A DNA stretch of 64,000 nucleotides from Diploscapter coronatus (Eukaryota > Nematoda > Chromadorea > Rhabditida > Rhabditidae). Both the position numbers and the translations under genes were made by a program. The stretch lies in the NCBI GenBank assembly GCA_964036155.1, contig OZ038423.1, positions 60,093,249-60,157,248 of the forward strand, read 5' to 3'. Below the pieces are notes generated by a model. It made no database searches. It was not told where the DNA came from and saw only the letters and a program-made list of their open reading frames with translations. Positions within the stretch are counted from its first letter, which is position 1. Every line of letters begins with the position of its first letter. Positions 13,101 through 27,020 of the stretch are shown piece by piece.

Positions 13101-14051
13101 ACTAAATGTGCACTCTAAAGAGTGGGTTTTTCCGCGTTGCGTACTTTTATAAAATCTGACGACACAAGTTTCTAATATATGCGGAAGCTCTAAAATAAGC
13201 ATCCATATCTAAATTTGGTTCGGATTTTTCGAGGAAATAGATAAAACTATTATTCACCCATCCAAAATTCCGGGAACCTATTCTTCGAGTAAACTAGATA
13301 GAAAAGGCTCAGAGATATTTCAAAACCAATCGGTATTATCTTAACATCATTTGAAACTTCTGGAAATAACAGATTTCAGATTCGGTTATGTCCAGGAAAT
13401 TTGTTCGGACCGAACCTCGTGGCTAGATTTATTTAGGTACGACGAAAACCACGTAGAATTTCCTGGATTTTCGCGCTAAGAATGCGCATCTCTGCATTTT
13501 CTATGTCGAGATACGCGCAAAATGCGCATTTAATGGGTAATTTCGGAGAAAGATTAAAAAATTCAATTAAAATTTGCAGGAACAAAAACCCTAGTAGATA
13601 AAACGATAGAAAACGTTCAGTGTTGGGATTAGGGTTTAAACTACAATATAATATATAAAATGAATATAACATATCTGAGAATTAAATACAAAATATCTGA
13701 GAAGTGACCTAGCTTGACTATAGGAAAACATGGAAATTAAGGGCAAAGGTATGCGCTGAATAAAACATGAAATAAACCTCATGATTCGAAATTTTAGGGG
13801 GTGAGATCTTGAATTCCTAACGAAGGATTTCCAGTTCATTATGAATAATTTCACGATTTCAACATGCTAAATCTCTCGTCCTATGTTAAATCATAGCCCC
13901 TAAAGCCGTCTGAAATTTCAAATTGGAAATTCTCAAGCATGAGTAAAGACCACTCTTCACGATATGTAAGGATTGGATAGCTGATGCAAATTTTAAATCA
14001 TCCTCGATTTTTAAAAGGAAATAGATTTTAGAGGTTAAAGAATGCAAACTA

Positions 14052-14108
14052 TGGTCTAATGATGAAGGATAGACACTGAAAATCGACTGACATGAGTTTC
14101 AAATTACG
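14052..14108 (+). repeat. tRNA-like dispersed element (box A/box B remnant)
   Basis: TGGTCTAATGATGAAGGATAG matches the box A-like consensus shared with copies at 16.9, 20.0, 27.9, 57.0 and 58.1 kb. It is followed about 30 nt on by GAGTTTCAAATT, weakly like box B. There is no cloverleaf and no coding content. Confidence 0.4.
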
Positions 14109-16898
14109 GATTTTTACCGAGTGGGTAGAAGGAAATCCTGTTAATTTTCCCGGTATTCTGACTGTTTGTTGTTACCAATATCGCGCATTTTGACGCAAAT
14201 TTGCGGATTTTTCGAACTCTGATTGACACTAAATCACGACTAAAATATCACGATGTTGAAGAATAGGCCCTAAAATGGTTGGAATCCAGAAATCAGATCC
14301 GACCAAAAGTTATGCATTTTTGAAAAGCCTACTTCAAGGCCTACGTGTTAAAAATACGAGACCAAAGATTTTCCTTGTTTTAAATTCCTTATACGTTAAG
14401 GAATAAGCGTTCTAAAATCGTCTGATTTTTTTAAATCCAGAAAAAAATTCGCCTTTATATGGTTAAGAAGAGGAACCTCAAAAGAACCGTTTTAAATAAT
14501 TCATCGATTCATAGAATAGCCCCTTTAAACCCAAGTTGCACATCATAATTAATTCGGGAAATAGAAGGTTGGGAAAAATGGTATTCAAAACCCAAAGCAT
14601 ATAATTGAATAATTTATCTAGAATATATCATTCTGAACGAAGATCAGCTTTATTCTAAGAAAACAAGGATGGGCTTTAGAACTTCCAAAAATCCCCTTTA
14701 TATGGTAAAGAATAGGCCTAAAATCCGGCTGGTCAAATTTTGTTCGAGTCAGGAACCAACTCCAATTTCGGTCTTTGGTGTTCTTTTGAATCAAAAATCT
14801 AGCCTCCCCCTAAAATATCCAAAATTTTAGCGCCATTCTTTTTAACTTCCCGCCAAAATCATGAAAATAAAGTGGTTGTGATCTAATCTACTTTATATCT
14901 GCTCCGTTTTGATGTCTATGCTTAAGTATTGGATATATGAAATTCTCTTAGCGTAAGCGGTTCCCGGAATCACTCTAGAATAAGGGTCACTTTGAAGAAA
15001 CAATAGACGATGCAAATCTTAGCTTTTATATCCAATCTGGGCTTCAAGGTATATTCTTAATCATAGGGCTAGAGATTCACAAGTTACTTCCTTATTTAGC
15101 CATATGCTTCTGTGTCTCGAACTTTTACAATGTTAAAGAACAGGGGAAAATATAGCGAATGAGACACAAAACAATCGCGTGACGCTTTGAAGCATGAAAA
15201 TCATTAGGATTTTGCATCAAAAATCTTTTTTCGCTGTCGTCGAAATTTTCTGATCTCTTTTGAAGGGTAGATTTGTATGAATGATTGACATGTAAATTCA
15301 AGACTACTTGAAATTTGCTTTTCTAAGCTTCAAGAAAAATTCGACATTTTAAAGAAAAGACCGAAAACTAGAAAATTCATGAAACCCTAATAAAATTTAA
15401 AATTACGTAACAAATGAACAGAATAAATCAAATTAGAATTACTATTCTAAGATACTTCTTCAAACCTCCTTATTTTTTCCTATTTTGAAAGCTTCTCCCA
15501 TCCCACACTTTAACATAGACCATCGAAGACCGAATGATAAAAAAAGTCTTAAAATCAAATTTTCGCAAGTTTTTAACAAGTGGGAGTTCCTTATTTAAGC
15601 TAAGTAAAAAGTTTCCATGATAAAAGATGGGACCGAAAACCGGCGCGAATATTTATCTGGAAGAATTTTCATAGCTTTGAGCGCTCTTCTGAATTTCGTA
15701 TCCAAAGTTATGTAAATAGGTTCGAAAATAGGCTTTTCTTGAATGAAAGTTTGTCATATATTTCATATTCAACGAAAATGTTGCCAAAACCATACTAAAC
15801 AAAAAGATCGTGAAAATAGTCTTTGGTAGGTTCTAGAAGGATTGGAAATTTAAGGAGGTTTAGAATTTGATGGTCGCCTCTATCTATCTACCTGTTTTAG
15901 GCTAATGTAAATATTTTTAACTAATAATAAAAACCACATGCTTCAGAATAATAGAGGATCATAACAAATAATCTAAACGCTCATGATGTTTGAACGTCAT
16001 AGGGTACGAATTAAAATAAAATAAGTAAACCAACACCTACAATTCTTTAAGTCAGAATAAATTCTATGTCCTAACTTCTTGGAATTAACCCTCATAAAAT
16101 ATGCCTCACGAGAAAAAATCTAAGTGCAAGAGCGGCAATTTTGCATAAATGAAAGGTTTCACCCTCTGCTAGGAAAAAATCTTCCTGATCTCTCGAACCC
16201 AAAAAATTCATAGGTAAGTTCATTTTTCCAAAATTCAAACTGCGTGTTAAATTACCTTGAAGATTAATAGAAATGATAAAACTCACAATAAAAACTGGAA
16301 AATATTCAATTTTTAGAGAATAGTACAGGTTTTCAGATTTATAATGAAGTGGGAAAATATGAATCGAAGGTGTGAAAATGGAGTAAAGTTTGGATATTCG
16401 ATAAGAAATTCCTATGTTAACGTTAGAGGTTCTCTAACAACGCTAATTATTGTAAAAAAGTTGTTGCTCTTTACTTGCAAAGAAAAGCATTAGAATTAAG
16501 TAAGAGGGGAATATTTCAAACGGCTCTCAAAGTATATGTTTTAACGGGTGGCTAGAGAAAACGACGATAAAGAAAAGATGTTTTGAACAATGTTCAATTA
16601 TCAAACGAAGAGTGATTTTCGAGTTTTGAATTATGGTGTCGGGGAAATTAGAAAAATCTTAGAAATCAAACATTTACGGGAAAACCTATTAAATGATTTC
16701 ATAGTTCTCGAAAATCAAGTGAAAAATTTAATAACACCTGTGAAAAATTTAATCAAGTTTGTTTCAAGAATGAAAAAGCTTCCTTGAAGTTTCAATAATC
16801 TTAATTATCGCAATCATAAACTCTTTCGTCAGAAGTCTCAGTGTACCAAAATTATTTCTATTTTGATCTTTGGAAATTTTCGAAAAAAAATCACAATA

Positions 16899-16934
16899 AA
16901 ACCTCAGGATTCTATCACTCAGCCATTAGACCAT
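16899..16934 (-). repeat. tRNA-like dispersed element
   Basis: On the minus strand it reads TATGGTCTAATGGCTGAGTG followed by ATAGAATCC, close to a functional tRNA box A and D-arm. No matching 3' half was found next to it. Confidence 0.38.
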
Positions 16935-19788
16935 ATCGATGAAATATTCTAGGGAGCGCTCATTAGGCGATCTGTTAAATAGACATCCTTTTCAACGCAC
17001 AAAATGGCAATTTGAAATAGATTATTTATCATGAATGTGGGAAACTTTGACAAACATCCTTTATATTTAATTTGCAAAGGAGGATGAAAAGGAGCTTCTG
17101 TGTGTGCATGAATAGCCTAATGCGCGGCATAGACGTATCCCAATTTCGGGCCCTCAAAAAAGACTATAATATCATTTCTAACCACGTGTTGAAAGATAAA
17201 CGAGAAAAACCGTCTGGTATATTCCTTTACCAAGTGTGAGGTTATAGAAAAATGAAAAATCTCTCATCTTATATACCATAGGCCTCTGAAAAGGCCTGGC
17301 ATAAAATTGTATAATCTTGAACGTTCAGACTACGATATAACGATGTATAGGAAAAATTTTCCATGATAGGGTATATGGATGAAAAACCGACTAAAGTATG
17401 TTCAAGATCATGATGTGTGCATAGAACACGTTATCTTTGGGGAGTTAGGAAAAAAGAAAACGAGGAGGCTAATCTGATAGAAGGAATTCTGCACAATAGA
17501 CAAAAGAAAATAGAGTAAAGATAAAGTGACATAATTTAATATTTCCTTCAAGATAAATATGAATTTTCATGGATATTTACAAATCGGTATTTCTGGGAAG
17601 TAGAAAAGTGGAAAATATTTTAAAATAATCTTATCTTAAATCTTTAAGAAAATCTAGTTTTACTTCTTATTTTTCAGAAAACCACAATAGAGTTAGAAGA
17701 GTAAAGTTAAAGACGATGTAAGCTTTACGACAAAGAAATCCGAAAAAATCGACGACAGGCTAAAGTTTAAACAAGGTTTACAAACTTTAGACTCAATTAA
17801 AAAGTCGGTTCCCCCGCAAATTTACAAGAAACATTTTATCATTAGGCATTTTTCGGGGCCCAGTATTTAGTTTAATGTATTTGTACGTCTGGAATAACCA
17901 ACGTCTGGAGACTCCGAAAATGGAACTTCCTGGATTCACTTATTTTCGATTAGGAAGAAGGTGGAGTTTATGACATTTTTGCAAGTTTGCAAAAATTGGA
18001 AGCTTTAAGAAGGTTGAAACTTCGTGTAAATTTTTTCAAAAATTAGGCTGAGTTTCATTAAATGTGAAAAATTTCAGAAACTTTTCAAGTTTCCAAAAAT
18101 TTGAAAACTTTTAAAAAGTCGCTGAAGCTTGAGATTTGAAAAGTAAAGTTTCACACACCCCGGTTCAGTTCGGAACAGTAGGATTTAATCGTATCTACTC
18201 CCACAAGTTAACCACTTTCAACCGCGTTAATAAAATTCATCGTGACTAAATCAAATACCAGTGCCTTATCTCCAGCCGTTCTTCTAAGATCTATGCTTAA
18301 GCATGGAACGAAAGAAATATTAAGTTGAGAAAATGTATTCAGTCTTGAGTATTCCGCAAAAATATTTGTGTTTGGTCTCTTGGAATCGGAGATATTTATT
18401 TTCGAAATTTCATAAGTGCACTTCTCGTAATTCATTGAGAAAATATCAATTTCCAAGAAATTCATGGAATTTTTGATTCATCAAATAAATCCCCTTTGAA
18501 GAAAAATATGATGTGTGGGTATCAAGAAATTTGCAAATTCATGAAAATATAAATTTCTTGCCTTATTCCGTCAAAAACCACCAAGATCGACATCATTTGG
18601 GTTAGTTTTTAGATAGGTTTCAGCAAAATTCAAAAATATAAAATTTTCTAGAACTGATAGGTCACTCATCTGTTATTCTATTAAAAATCCGGAATAAAAT
18701 CTTTCATTTCACCAAAATTATGTAATTTTTAACTGTGGTCTAAGAATTGCATCACCCCACGGAAGAGTGCAAATTTATCGATTTCACCATCGTTTTCCCC
18801 CTTTATCTTCGGTCTCATTAGGCGATTTTTGCATTGGACAAGGGCCTGGAACTCAGAATAACGCGCCAACTACCAAAATTGTATTCCAGCCTATTTTCAT
18901 GCCTATCTTTAACCAAATAAGGAATGATTTCCTTATGTTATACAGAAAACTTGGCAAAAATATACCCAATCCACTTTTATCCACTTATCCTTTAGCATAA
19001 AAGGAGATTTCTGGGATTGCCAAAAATAACAACTACTTCTGATCACACACGTAGATAAAAGGAAATGGCAAATAAGAGAGGGCCGAGAAAACTTAAATAA
19101 GTCGAAAAAACTTTTAGGTAAATGGAGTTTTCCCAGAAAATTAGTGAAGATTAAACGTTTGGCACTCCGAACTTTCAACATTTTCGTGTTTCCTTGAAAA
19201 AATTTGACGAGGTTTAAAATTGTTGACCTAACTTTCGGATGTAAGGTTGGCATGAAATCCTATACTTTTCAGATAGAAAAACCTGGCTAGACTTACTTAT
19301 AAAATTAAATAATCTTTCTATTGAATCAGAAAATTTAATTTTTAAATCTCCGGAAAAATCCCTTGGGGTTTAGCACGTTTTGAACGACTAGAAGAATCAC
19401 AATGTATTTCAAAGGGCAAGTATTTCTAGTTAATGAAACCCAAATGTAATAGATTTAAGTCGGATAAAAAATAGGAAATAAAAGCCGGCTGTTCTAATTT
19501 TTTTTCTTAATAAAATGGTAAGCTGCAAGCAAATGCAGGAGAGTCTGGATGGGAGGGTATTAAGACTAACAAGAATAGGGTATGATTAATAAAGATTAGG
19601 GGATTCAAGACAAATTTTGCTTCCCTAAAATAATTTACCGTATTAGGGTACTCAAAATGATATAATGCAAGAATAACATGCCATTTTTTCTCTAGCATCA
19701 TCCATTAGCATGAAAGTTAAAAAAATATGTGCGTCCTAATAAATAATGAAAATTAGGGATGTTCAAAAACAATGAGAAGATTAAAAAT

Positions 19789-19863
19789 AGCGCTAATAGT
19801 GTAGTGGACAAGCGGCTCACTTTTAGCAATTTTTGACTAAGTACACGTTCGGCTTCAAAACAC
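19789..19863 (+). repeat. tRNA-like dispersed element
   Basis: AGTGTAGTGGACAAGCGGCT resembles a D-arm/box A, with CGTTCGGCTTCAAAAC about 35 nt later in the place of a T-arm. Spacing is tRNA-like, but the stems do not pair well. Probably a decayed tRNA-derived repeat. Confidence 0.38.
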
Positions 19864-20018
19864 ACCCCTCTATCGCCCCTTTTGCCAAAAACACAACTCT
19901 TGAGACTCGGTGCATAAAATAAAAATACGGGATTTGATATGTCAATCATCACCTATCTCTATGCCCCATCACTAAACTAGGGAACATTTTCTGCTCCTCT
20001 AGCTTTATTATTTTATAT

Positions 20019-20062
20019 CTCAACCGTTTTTATAATCCTATCCTTTATCATTAGACGAGAAA
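20019..20062 (-). repeat. tRNA-like dispersed element
   Basis: Minus strand: CTCGTCTAATGATAAAGGAT, then AGGATTATAAAAACGGTTGA. It shares both the box A-like part and the following ACCGA/ACGGTT part with copies at 27.9 and 58.1 kb, so the similarity extends beyond a chance box A match. Confidence 0.42.
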
Positions 20063-20450
20063 TTTTTTGATAAGGAACAAAAACGAGTGGAGTCGGGTGT
20101 GTAAAAAATCCATCAAGTGTCAGTCAAATTCCGTCAATTTCTAGTTCCCCACTTGCGTCAAAAACATTACTCAAGCTGCATGTGGTATTACATTTCGAAA
20201 ATCATCTGAGATCTGCGAAATTTGCAAATCCAATAACGCCCTTGCAATCAAGTGAATAAAGCATCGGACCCTTGAAATTTCAAGGTTTGGCTTGGAACGA
20301 AATTTTGCAGAAATTCAATAACTTCATTTTCTCAACAAAATCAACAACAACAAATAACGGAAAGATAAACCTTTCAAAATCAACAAAAAACAAATTTTGG
20401 GAAAAATCGATACTTGAATTATTTCCAATGCTACTAACTAGAGAACGGTT

Positions 20451-23400
20451 TCAAAGAAGGGCGTTTTTGACCCACTGAATCAGAGTAGCATTTTGTCCGA
20501 GTAGATTTTCGAAGGGCGACCAGACCTTTTCCTGCTCGATTTCAATTTCTTCCAGAATTCGGGTCAGGGCTTTCGAATCTTCGTCATCTTGCTCTTCCCA
20601 AAGCTCAGATCTATTTTTTTTATTTTCAAGGAAATTATTTAGTTTCAAAAATCAAAATTTTCAATCTAAAATTCCATTACGATTTCAATACCTCAACTTT
20701 CACCAGAAAATATTTCCAACAAATTTTTTTACCTGTGAATTTTTACCGCCGACGCCATTAACGATTGGACGATGTCGAAATCACGTCTTTCCTTGAGCAT
20801 CTGAAATTAAAATTTCAAAAATAAAGAAAGTCTTTAAAAAATTAAGTACTATAGTCTTTATGAAGATCAACGTCACTTGAAATTCTTATTTCTATCCATA
20901 TCTTGTTTCTCAAATTTAACTTCATAAGGCCATGAACTATTAGAATAAATAGCCTAGTCTTCATGAAGATCAACTTCAAATCCTATATTTCAGGATTTTT
21001 TCTCAAATCGAACTTCATAAGGACTCGAAATAAAAATAAAATAGAAATTGCTAAGAACTTGAATAACGTAGCCCTTCCCTTTCTATTTACTAATATATTT
21101 TCAGCGCCTAATTTTTTAAATGTTCATAAATTAAAAAATTAAAAATACCTCGAGCAACATTTGCAAGAACTTGGGCAGGGCCGAATGGGGCAGGGAGCGA
21201 ATTTCGTAATCGATCGATGAAACTGACATCGATTTAATCGAGTCGAACACAGCCAAGAACTCGAATTTGGTTTCGGCTCTGAAAAAATTGACTTTTTAAT
21301 GTTCAAAAAGTTTCATTAAAAATATAGAAAATGATTATTAGTTTACAGAAATAAATATCAACTATATGAAAATATACAAATTCAAAGAAAACTAAAATTC
21401 TAATCTTTCAGAAATATTTTTAAGAAAACTTTTTAATACTTTTTCAGCTTCTGCGTAAAGTTCGTTTCCAGCTCCAACAGATTCCTCTTCGCATTTATCC
21501 TTTTCCTTTGCTCGGACTCGTTTTCCAATTTGGGAGCGTCGAATTCGAAACCCGTCATTGTGGCTGATGCGGCCAGGAAGAAAGGCACCTGCAAATATTT
21601 TACGCTTTTTTCATCTTTTATTTTGTTTATTTTATCTTAATTTAATTTTACTTTCCTATTTCTTCCAAACGGCTTCAAAATCAACCTTTGCAAATGTAAC
21701 TTTTGATAACTTCTATCTTGAAACTTTCGCAAAAAATTATAAAAGTTCAAAAATAAACTTGAAATCAAAATAATTTTAAAAGACAAAATTAAAAAAAAAA
21801 AAAAAACCTGTTTGGTTTTCCTCGGCGGCTCTATCGGTTTGTTTCTTTCCTTGATCAGCCCGATTTCCGGAAGGTTTTCCCATCTCGAAGGGGGAAGTCC
21901 GGAGTACGTGAGATGTGCAGCGTCCATCTAAAAATTTTGATACGTTTAAAAGTTTTTATTCAATTTGAGTTTTTAATAGCACTGAAATTGCAGAATGCGA
22001 GTCATAATTAGAATTTCGAAAAAAGAATTTAAAATATCTTAAAATCTATGTTTCAGAATATCTTATCAAGGAAGCATAGAAAATATCGTTAATTTGCATG
22101 CAGTAATGACATTTACAAATTAGAAATAAAAATAGCACACTAACCGAAGGTCCCTCGAAGATGACGTCATCATGGATATCGTCGTCGTCGTCATCAGAAT
22201 CGATGACGACGCGGGTGACCTCGATGTCGAGATCCTCATCCAGATTCTCCCATTTTCGGATGAAATCGTAGGGATAAGATCTCAAAGAAATTCTCGTGGC
22301 GAATTGAGACTTGTTGGCCCAGATGAAAATCGCTCTTTCATCCTAAAATTAAAATTTTTTAAATTAAATTAAGGAAAAGAATAAACCTCATGAAGAGTGG
22401 ACAAGAATTCTCCCGTCGGGTTGAAAGCCATTCCGATGCAGGGCTTGCCGAACAGGATCATGTCGACCATTCGTGAGGTGGAAATATCGAAAATCTGCGA
22501 AATTTTATAATTAGAAAAAATACAGCCAAATAATAAATGAACAAATGTTAAAGATTGAAAATACTTATCGTGTCTCATGAAACTTGCATTATTTTCATGT
22601 TTTTCTTTCAAAAATAGGCTAGTCCTAATAAAATTGTGAAAGTTATAAACTGAAAGAAGACAAAGTTGAATCTCCTACCCGAATGAACCTTTCGTTGTCA
22701 GCCGCCAGGATCCATTGGCCGTCCGAGGAAAAACACAGTGCCGTGATTTTCTTCGCGGGGATTTTGTTGAACACTCGCACTGCCCTCTTGGTCAAGCAGT
22801 CAATCAACACGATCGAGTCGTCTGAAAATTCATTTAGCATTTTTAAAATTTTCAAATGTTTTTAAAAAATCATAAATTTCATGAACAAGTAGGAATTTGC
22901 CTGAAATCTAGGCTTACGTTTACTTTAGAATAGAAGTTTTTTTTATTCGTTTCAAGAAATCGGTAGATTTCATGGAAAGTCCGAATTTAGTCGATTTCTA
23001 TAACAGAATTTATACATCTAAAAATGAAACTTTTCATAAGCTTCAAAGAAATTCAGTTTTATAGGAAAACTTCTAATCAAAGAATGAAGTGGTCGAATAT
23101 CCGGAAAAAATCAATAATAAAAAAACTCACTATGTCCCGGCTCCGAACAGGCCATTGCAATCAGACTATTGGCCTGACAGGCCACGATTTTTTCAATCTG
23201 CTTCGAAGATTTGGATCTAAAAGTCCAATTTTACCCCCAGAAAATCCCGTTTTGTTCCCAGAAGTCATAAATTCCCTACTTGATCTGGTTCTTTTTCTTC
23301 CCAGTGCGAATGTCCCAGAATCTCAGGACTCCGTCTTTCCCGGCAGAAATCAGTTCGCTGCTGCAGTTTCCCGAGAAAACCAGTCCGGAAATCGGCTCCG

Positions 23401-26400
23401 AATGGGCAGTGCCCTGAAAATTTTCATAGGTTTCAAAAATGCTAAATTTGAAGCATTTCGACTTGGTCTCGATGATTGCTTTTTTCGGTACTTATAGGTT
23501 TCAAAATATCTAAAAAATTTCTATGGTAGCAATAAACAATAATTGACAACGAAAAATTGGAGAAAAACCTACCATTTCCATGACTTTGTTGCCGTTCTTT
23601 CCCGAGGGGACCTCTTTTTCTTCCTTTTCCTCTGTGAAAGTTCGAATGAAACGACCGCTTTGGATATTGTACTGATCAAGGTGGCCTGAAAATAAAGATA
23701 ATAAAACAATCATTTTAAAAATAAATTCTAAAAGTACCAGTAGAATAACCAATGAACCCGAAATTCCCGCAAGTAGACAGACATATTGCAGTTGCTGAAG
23801 CGGATCTCAACCTCCCCTCCCTTTTGAATCGCTCATGAAGAAGCTAAAATCTCTGGATTTTCAACGCATTATGGGACGTTTTGTAAGCTTATCGTTTTTA
23901 GCTATGAACTTCTGAAACTTATTCATTTTTCAAACACTAAAATTAACATATCAAAATTAGTAAACCCTATTCTTTAATTCGAAAATTCTGAAGCACATCA
24001 AAAAATGGCAAATAAAAAATCCCACATTATGCGTCCCCTTCTTGTCCTTTCTGGTAGTCCAAGTGGTTACGGTAAGCGAATCCTGAAATCAAATTTGTAT
24101 TTTCCTTAAGATAAAAAAAAATCCTTAAAGAAAATAAGTTTAAAATTTTAGATTATAAAAATTTTTTTAAAAATACTGCACCTGATGTCTACAAAGTGCA
24201 TTGTCCCAGACAGCTTCCCTCTGCCAGCCGATAGCGATTTCCGTTATCGGTTCCAATCTGATCTTTTCCTCAGGGAGATTCTTCTTTTTCGCGTCTTTTC
24301 TAAAGAAATAATAATTAAATTTACAGAAAAATACTTTTTTCATCAAATTTCATTAAAATAATAAAAAATTACTTAGACATCAACCCCGCAGTGCCCAATT
24401 TCTGCCTCATCGTCATCAAATTTATGTCGTGTTTCCGGACCGATCCGTCAAAACCTGCCGAGACTACCTGAAATAAAAAAGAATAAAAAACAACTTTTGA
24501 AAGATTCAACTTTTTCTTTATCAACTATTCCTTAAAAGATATTAATTTTCCAAAAAAAGTAATAAAATTCAAATATAAAAAATAAAATAGCGAAATTTAA
24601 AATGAAAAATACCTGAGATTTACTGCTAAAGGCTAAAGTCGAAACCCCCGCGGAGTGGCCCTCCAAAATGACCAACTGGCGCGGCATTCCGTCGATGCCG
24701 TCTAGGATCCAGGTTCGAAGGGAATTATCCGAACTCGAAGAAATCTGCGAATTTATTTTTAAACGTTTTTTGTTTAAAGAAAAGATAAGTTTCAGCATTG
24801 TCCAGGCAATGTTTCCATAACAAAATGTTAATTCTTGCGTTCAGTGGCGACTAAAAATTAAGGGAAAATGTTCGATTTTTCGACAGCTATACCACTCTAG
24901 AAACTGCTATAACAAGGTAGGAGAAAGTCCACAAAAGGTTAAAATTGTTGCGTTTTTAGATACTAGAAAATAAACATAGTAAAATGACCATAATCGGTTC
25001 GCCTGGCACGAAAATCAGTCCAGTGATGGTGTCCTTGTGAACGTTGGTGATTTTGCCGACCAACTGGCGTTTTTCCAGATCCCAAACAGCCAAATTCCCC
25101 AACGCATCTCCGGATGTCATATACGGCTCGCCGTCGTTTCTGAAAATAGAGATTTTAAAACTGTTTCAGAAATTCTCAAATTCAAGTCACTTTTTCAAGA
25201 CATTATTACGATCAAAAGTATTTTCTAAAAACATTTTTTCAATAATAATCTCAAAAATACTTGAACTAGGCTTCAAAATTTCTCGAAATGCTTAACATTT
25301 TCTATAGGCAATATATCATTTCTTTTTCCTTTTCATGAACTTCTAAAAATGCGTTTCAAAAAGTTTCAAGCTCAGCTATTTTCATACAGGAAATATTGAA
25401 TATGTGACTAACGGACCAGCTAAAAAATCGACAAATTCTGCAATAACCTGAATCCTATAGCCGTGATCGCTGCATCATGTCTGAATTGGCAAATGGGCTC
25501 GTCCTCTCGAATGTTCAGCACCCTGATTTGACCGTTCGCATGGCCCACTCCAATCACATCGATAGCCGGGGTTTGAGACAACACCGTAGCCGGGGAGGGG
25601 ATTACTGTAATTTGAAAAAGTATTGACTTGATTGACCTATTGAAATTTAGAAAAAAATTGTTGTAAGTAAACATTTGAAAAATAACATTTTTGGAAATGT
25701 TTTCATTTTTTCAAAGATAACAAAAACTTCTCACCACTCTGAAACTCATAGACAACCCTGCAGGTCTTGAAGTTCAGGATCCTCATTCGCCCGTCTTTTG
25801 CTCCCAAAAGAAGCTGCAAATAAAAATATAAACTTAAAGATAAAAAGTTTAACTAAGAGAAAACCTTATTAATGTAAGTCGACGGATGGACAATCGCGGT
25901 GATTTCAAAGTCCTCTGAGCCCTCGATGTGCGTCGTTTTCTCGTGAGTCTCCAGGTCCAGCACGATCACGTCATTTTTGACGTCGACAACTATCTGAAAA
26001 AAAGAAATTTTAAAAATATTTTTCTTAAAAATTCAGTTTTTTCAAGTTCCACCTCTTCAAAACTAGATTTGAAAACAAAATTAAAATAAAAGTACCATCA
26101 AATTGCCGATGAGTTCCATAAACTTGACGGGCTCCTGGAGCGGAATGGTTTTTTGAATATGTCTGCAGGTCGGTAGGATGCAAATCACCGAGCCGGCCGC
26201 AGCATAGATGCACCTCAAAATTACCTATTCAGGAAGAAATATTGGCAGTCCGGAAACGAACCTCAAACCCAATGAACAAAGACCTCCACTTTCGCCTACC
26301 AGCCCTATATCCTAATGGTATTATTGACCGGAGAGAACGCGTCGATACCCAACAATTACGCTATTCGTCTCGTTTCTCTTCTACGCGACTCACTATTTTA

Positions 26401-27017
26401 CTCCAAATTCGATTTCTAATTGGTGCATGAATATCGACTTTCTCTCCAATCAACAATAAAACTTCAATTTGAGGCTCTTATTCATTGGGTCTGTGGATCC
26501 TTTTCCGGTTTAACAGAAATATTGGATTACGGTTTTTAAAAAGAACTTTTCTATGAAAACCTACAGTAAAGTATTATTTTTTTAAAAATTCATATTACTG
26601 TTTTTAATGAAAAGCTATAGGAAAACTTTTAACTTATTCAAAATTTTTCGAGTTTCTGAAGTTTATTTTCGAAAAAAAATATTACGATGGCGTGGCGATG
26701 ACACAGCTCACAATTGCAGGAAGTGGATCAGAAATCGCTACCAGACGCAGTTTACTGGCTGAAATTAAAAAATGCATTTAAAAAATAGCCTAATTTCTGT
26801 CAAAATTTACCCGTGTAGTGATAGACGAAATTATCGATGGGGACTATCAGAGACCCACTTCTCAGGTGGTTGGCTACCGTAATCCGGAAACAGGGTCTGG
26901 AAAATTTGAATAAATTTAGAACAAAATTTAAAAATCGAGAAATCCCAACCTAACACCCGAACAGACCACCCCAAGCGTGGAATACGGCGAAAACAGATCC
27001 GACTCCGCTCGACGCAT
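20451..27017 (-). CDS. UTP21: WDR36/UTP21, small-subunit processome WD40 protein, complete
   Basis: Nucleolar U3 snoRNP/SSU-processome (UTP-B) component needed for 18S rRNA processing. 24 exons with agreeing phases give 925 aa (human WDR36 is about 950): 27017-26950, 26896-26811, 26758-26686, 26213-26096, 25993-25865, 25813-25735, 25604-25448, 25139-24989, 24744-24613, 24467-24373, 24299-24182, 24082-24026, 23843-23738, 23685-23573, 23413-23280, 23216-23131, 22821-22679, 22494-22387, 22342-22145, 21927-21808, 21588-21440, 21278-21149, 20800-20733, 20610-20451. Visible family features: ITAIVHPSTYINK, DVIGVGHANGQIRVLNI, SSDNSLRTWILDG, CGNFGFIGYST, SAGKDGVLRFWDI, then PPSRWENLPEI and the C-terminal Utp21 domain (FDSIKSMSVSSIDYEIRSLP to LIQWVKNALL). 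An acidic insert (SDDDDDD) sits before the Utp21 domain. The ATG directly follows a TTTTCAG acceptor, suggesting trans-splicing. Several donors are weak (GTTATT, GTCATT). Confidence 0.96.
20851..21036. repeat. Direct repeat pair in a WDR36 intron
   Basis: Two copies of about 85 bp lie in the intron between exons 22 and 23: 20851-20940 and 20953-21036. Both run from TAGTCTTTATGAAGATCAAC-like sequence to TTCTCAAATTTAACTTCATA-like sequence. They are tandem, diverged, and carry the AAGATCAAC motif that is dispersed elsewhere in the window. Confidence 0.6.
26246..26512. mobile_element. MITE-like inverted-repeat element in WDR36 intron 3
   Basis: The left arm (26250-26287, starting CCGGAAACGAACC, with ACCCAATGAA inside) pairs with the reverse complement of the right arm (about 26468-26508, starting CCGGAAAAGGATCC, also with ACCCAATGAA). 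Arms are about 40 bp and roughly 75-80% alike. The interior has no coding sequence. It accounts for most of an unusually long (472 nt) intron in this otherwise compact gene. Confidence 0.65.
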
Positions 27018-27020
27018 CTG
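27018..27020 (-). other. Splice acceptor abutting the WDR36 start codon
   Basis: On the minus strand the sequence reads TATTTTCAG directly followed by ATG. A strong acceptor with no exon sequence before the start codon is the usual picture of spliced-leader trans-splicing in nematodes. A cis-spliced 5' UTR exon further upstream is the alternative. Confidence 0.45.

Larger units (their letters stand above)
8808..20450. other. Long intergenic region (11.6 kb), no supported gene, dispersed repeats
   Basis: Read in all frames, this stretch gives no chain of exons with matching phases. The longest ORF (minus strand 11358-11789, 143 codons) has an AT-driven composition rich in F, I, L and S and no recognisable domain. 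What it does hold: tRNA-like fragments (10061-10110, 14052-14108, 16899-16934, 19789-19863, 20019-20062); several TGAAGATCAGC-type motifs (10812, 10893, 11243, 14636); and GCGCATTTTGACGC-like segments (about 11433, 13480, 14187). The last are related to one another. It probably contains the receptor's promoter at its left end and the 3' end of WDR36 at its right. Confidence 0.5.

Noticed and set aside
23024..23497. 157-codon plus-strand ORF
   Set aside because: It is the complement of WDR36 exons 15 and 16 plus intron sequence; the minus-strand exons match the WD40 family in correct phase.
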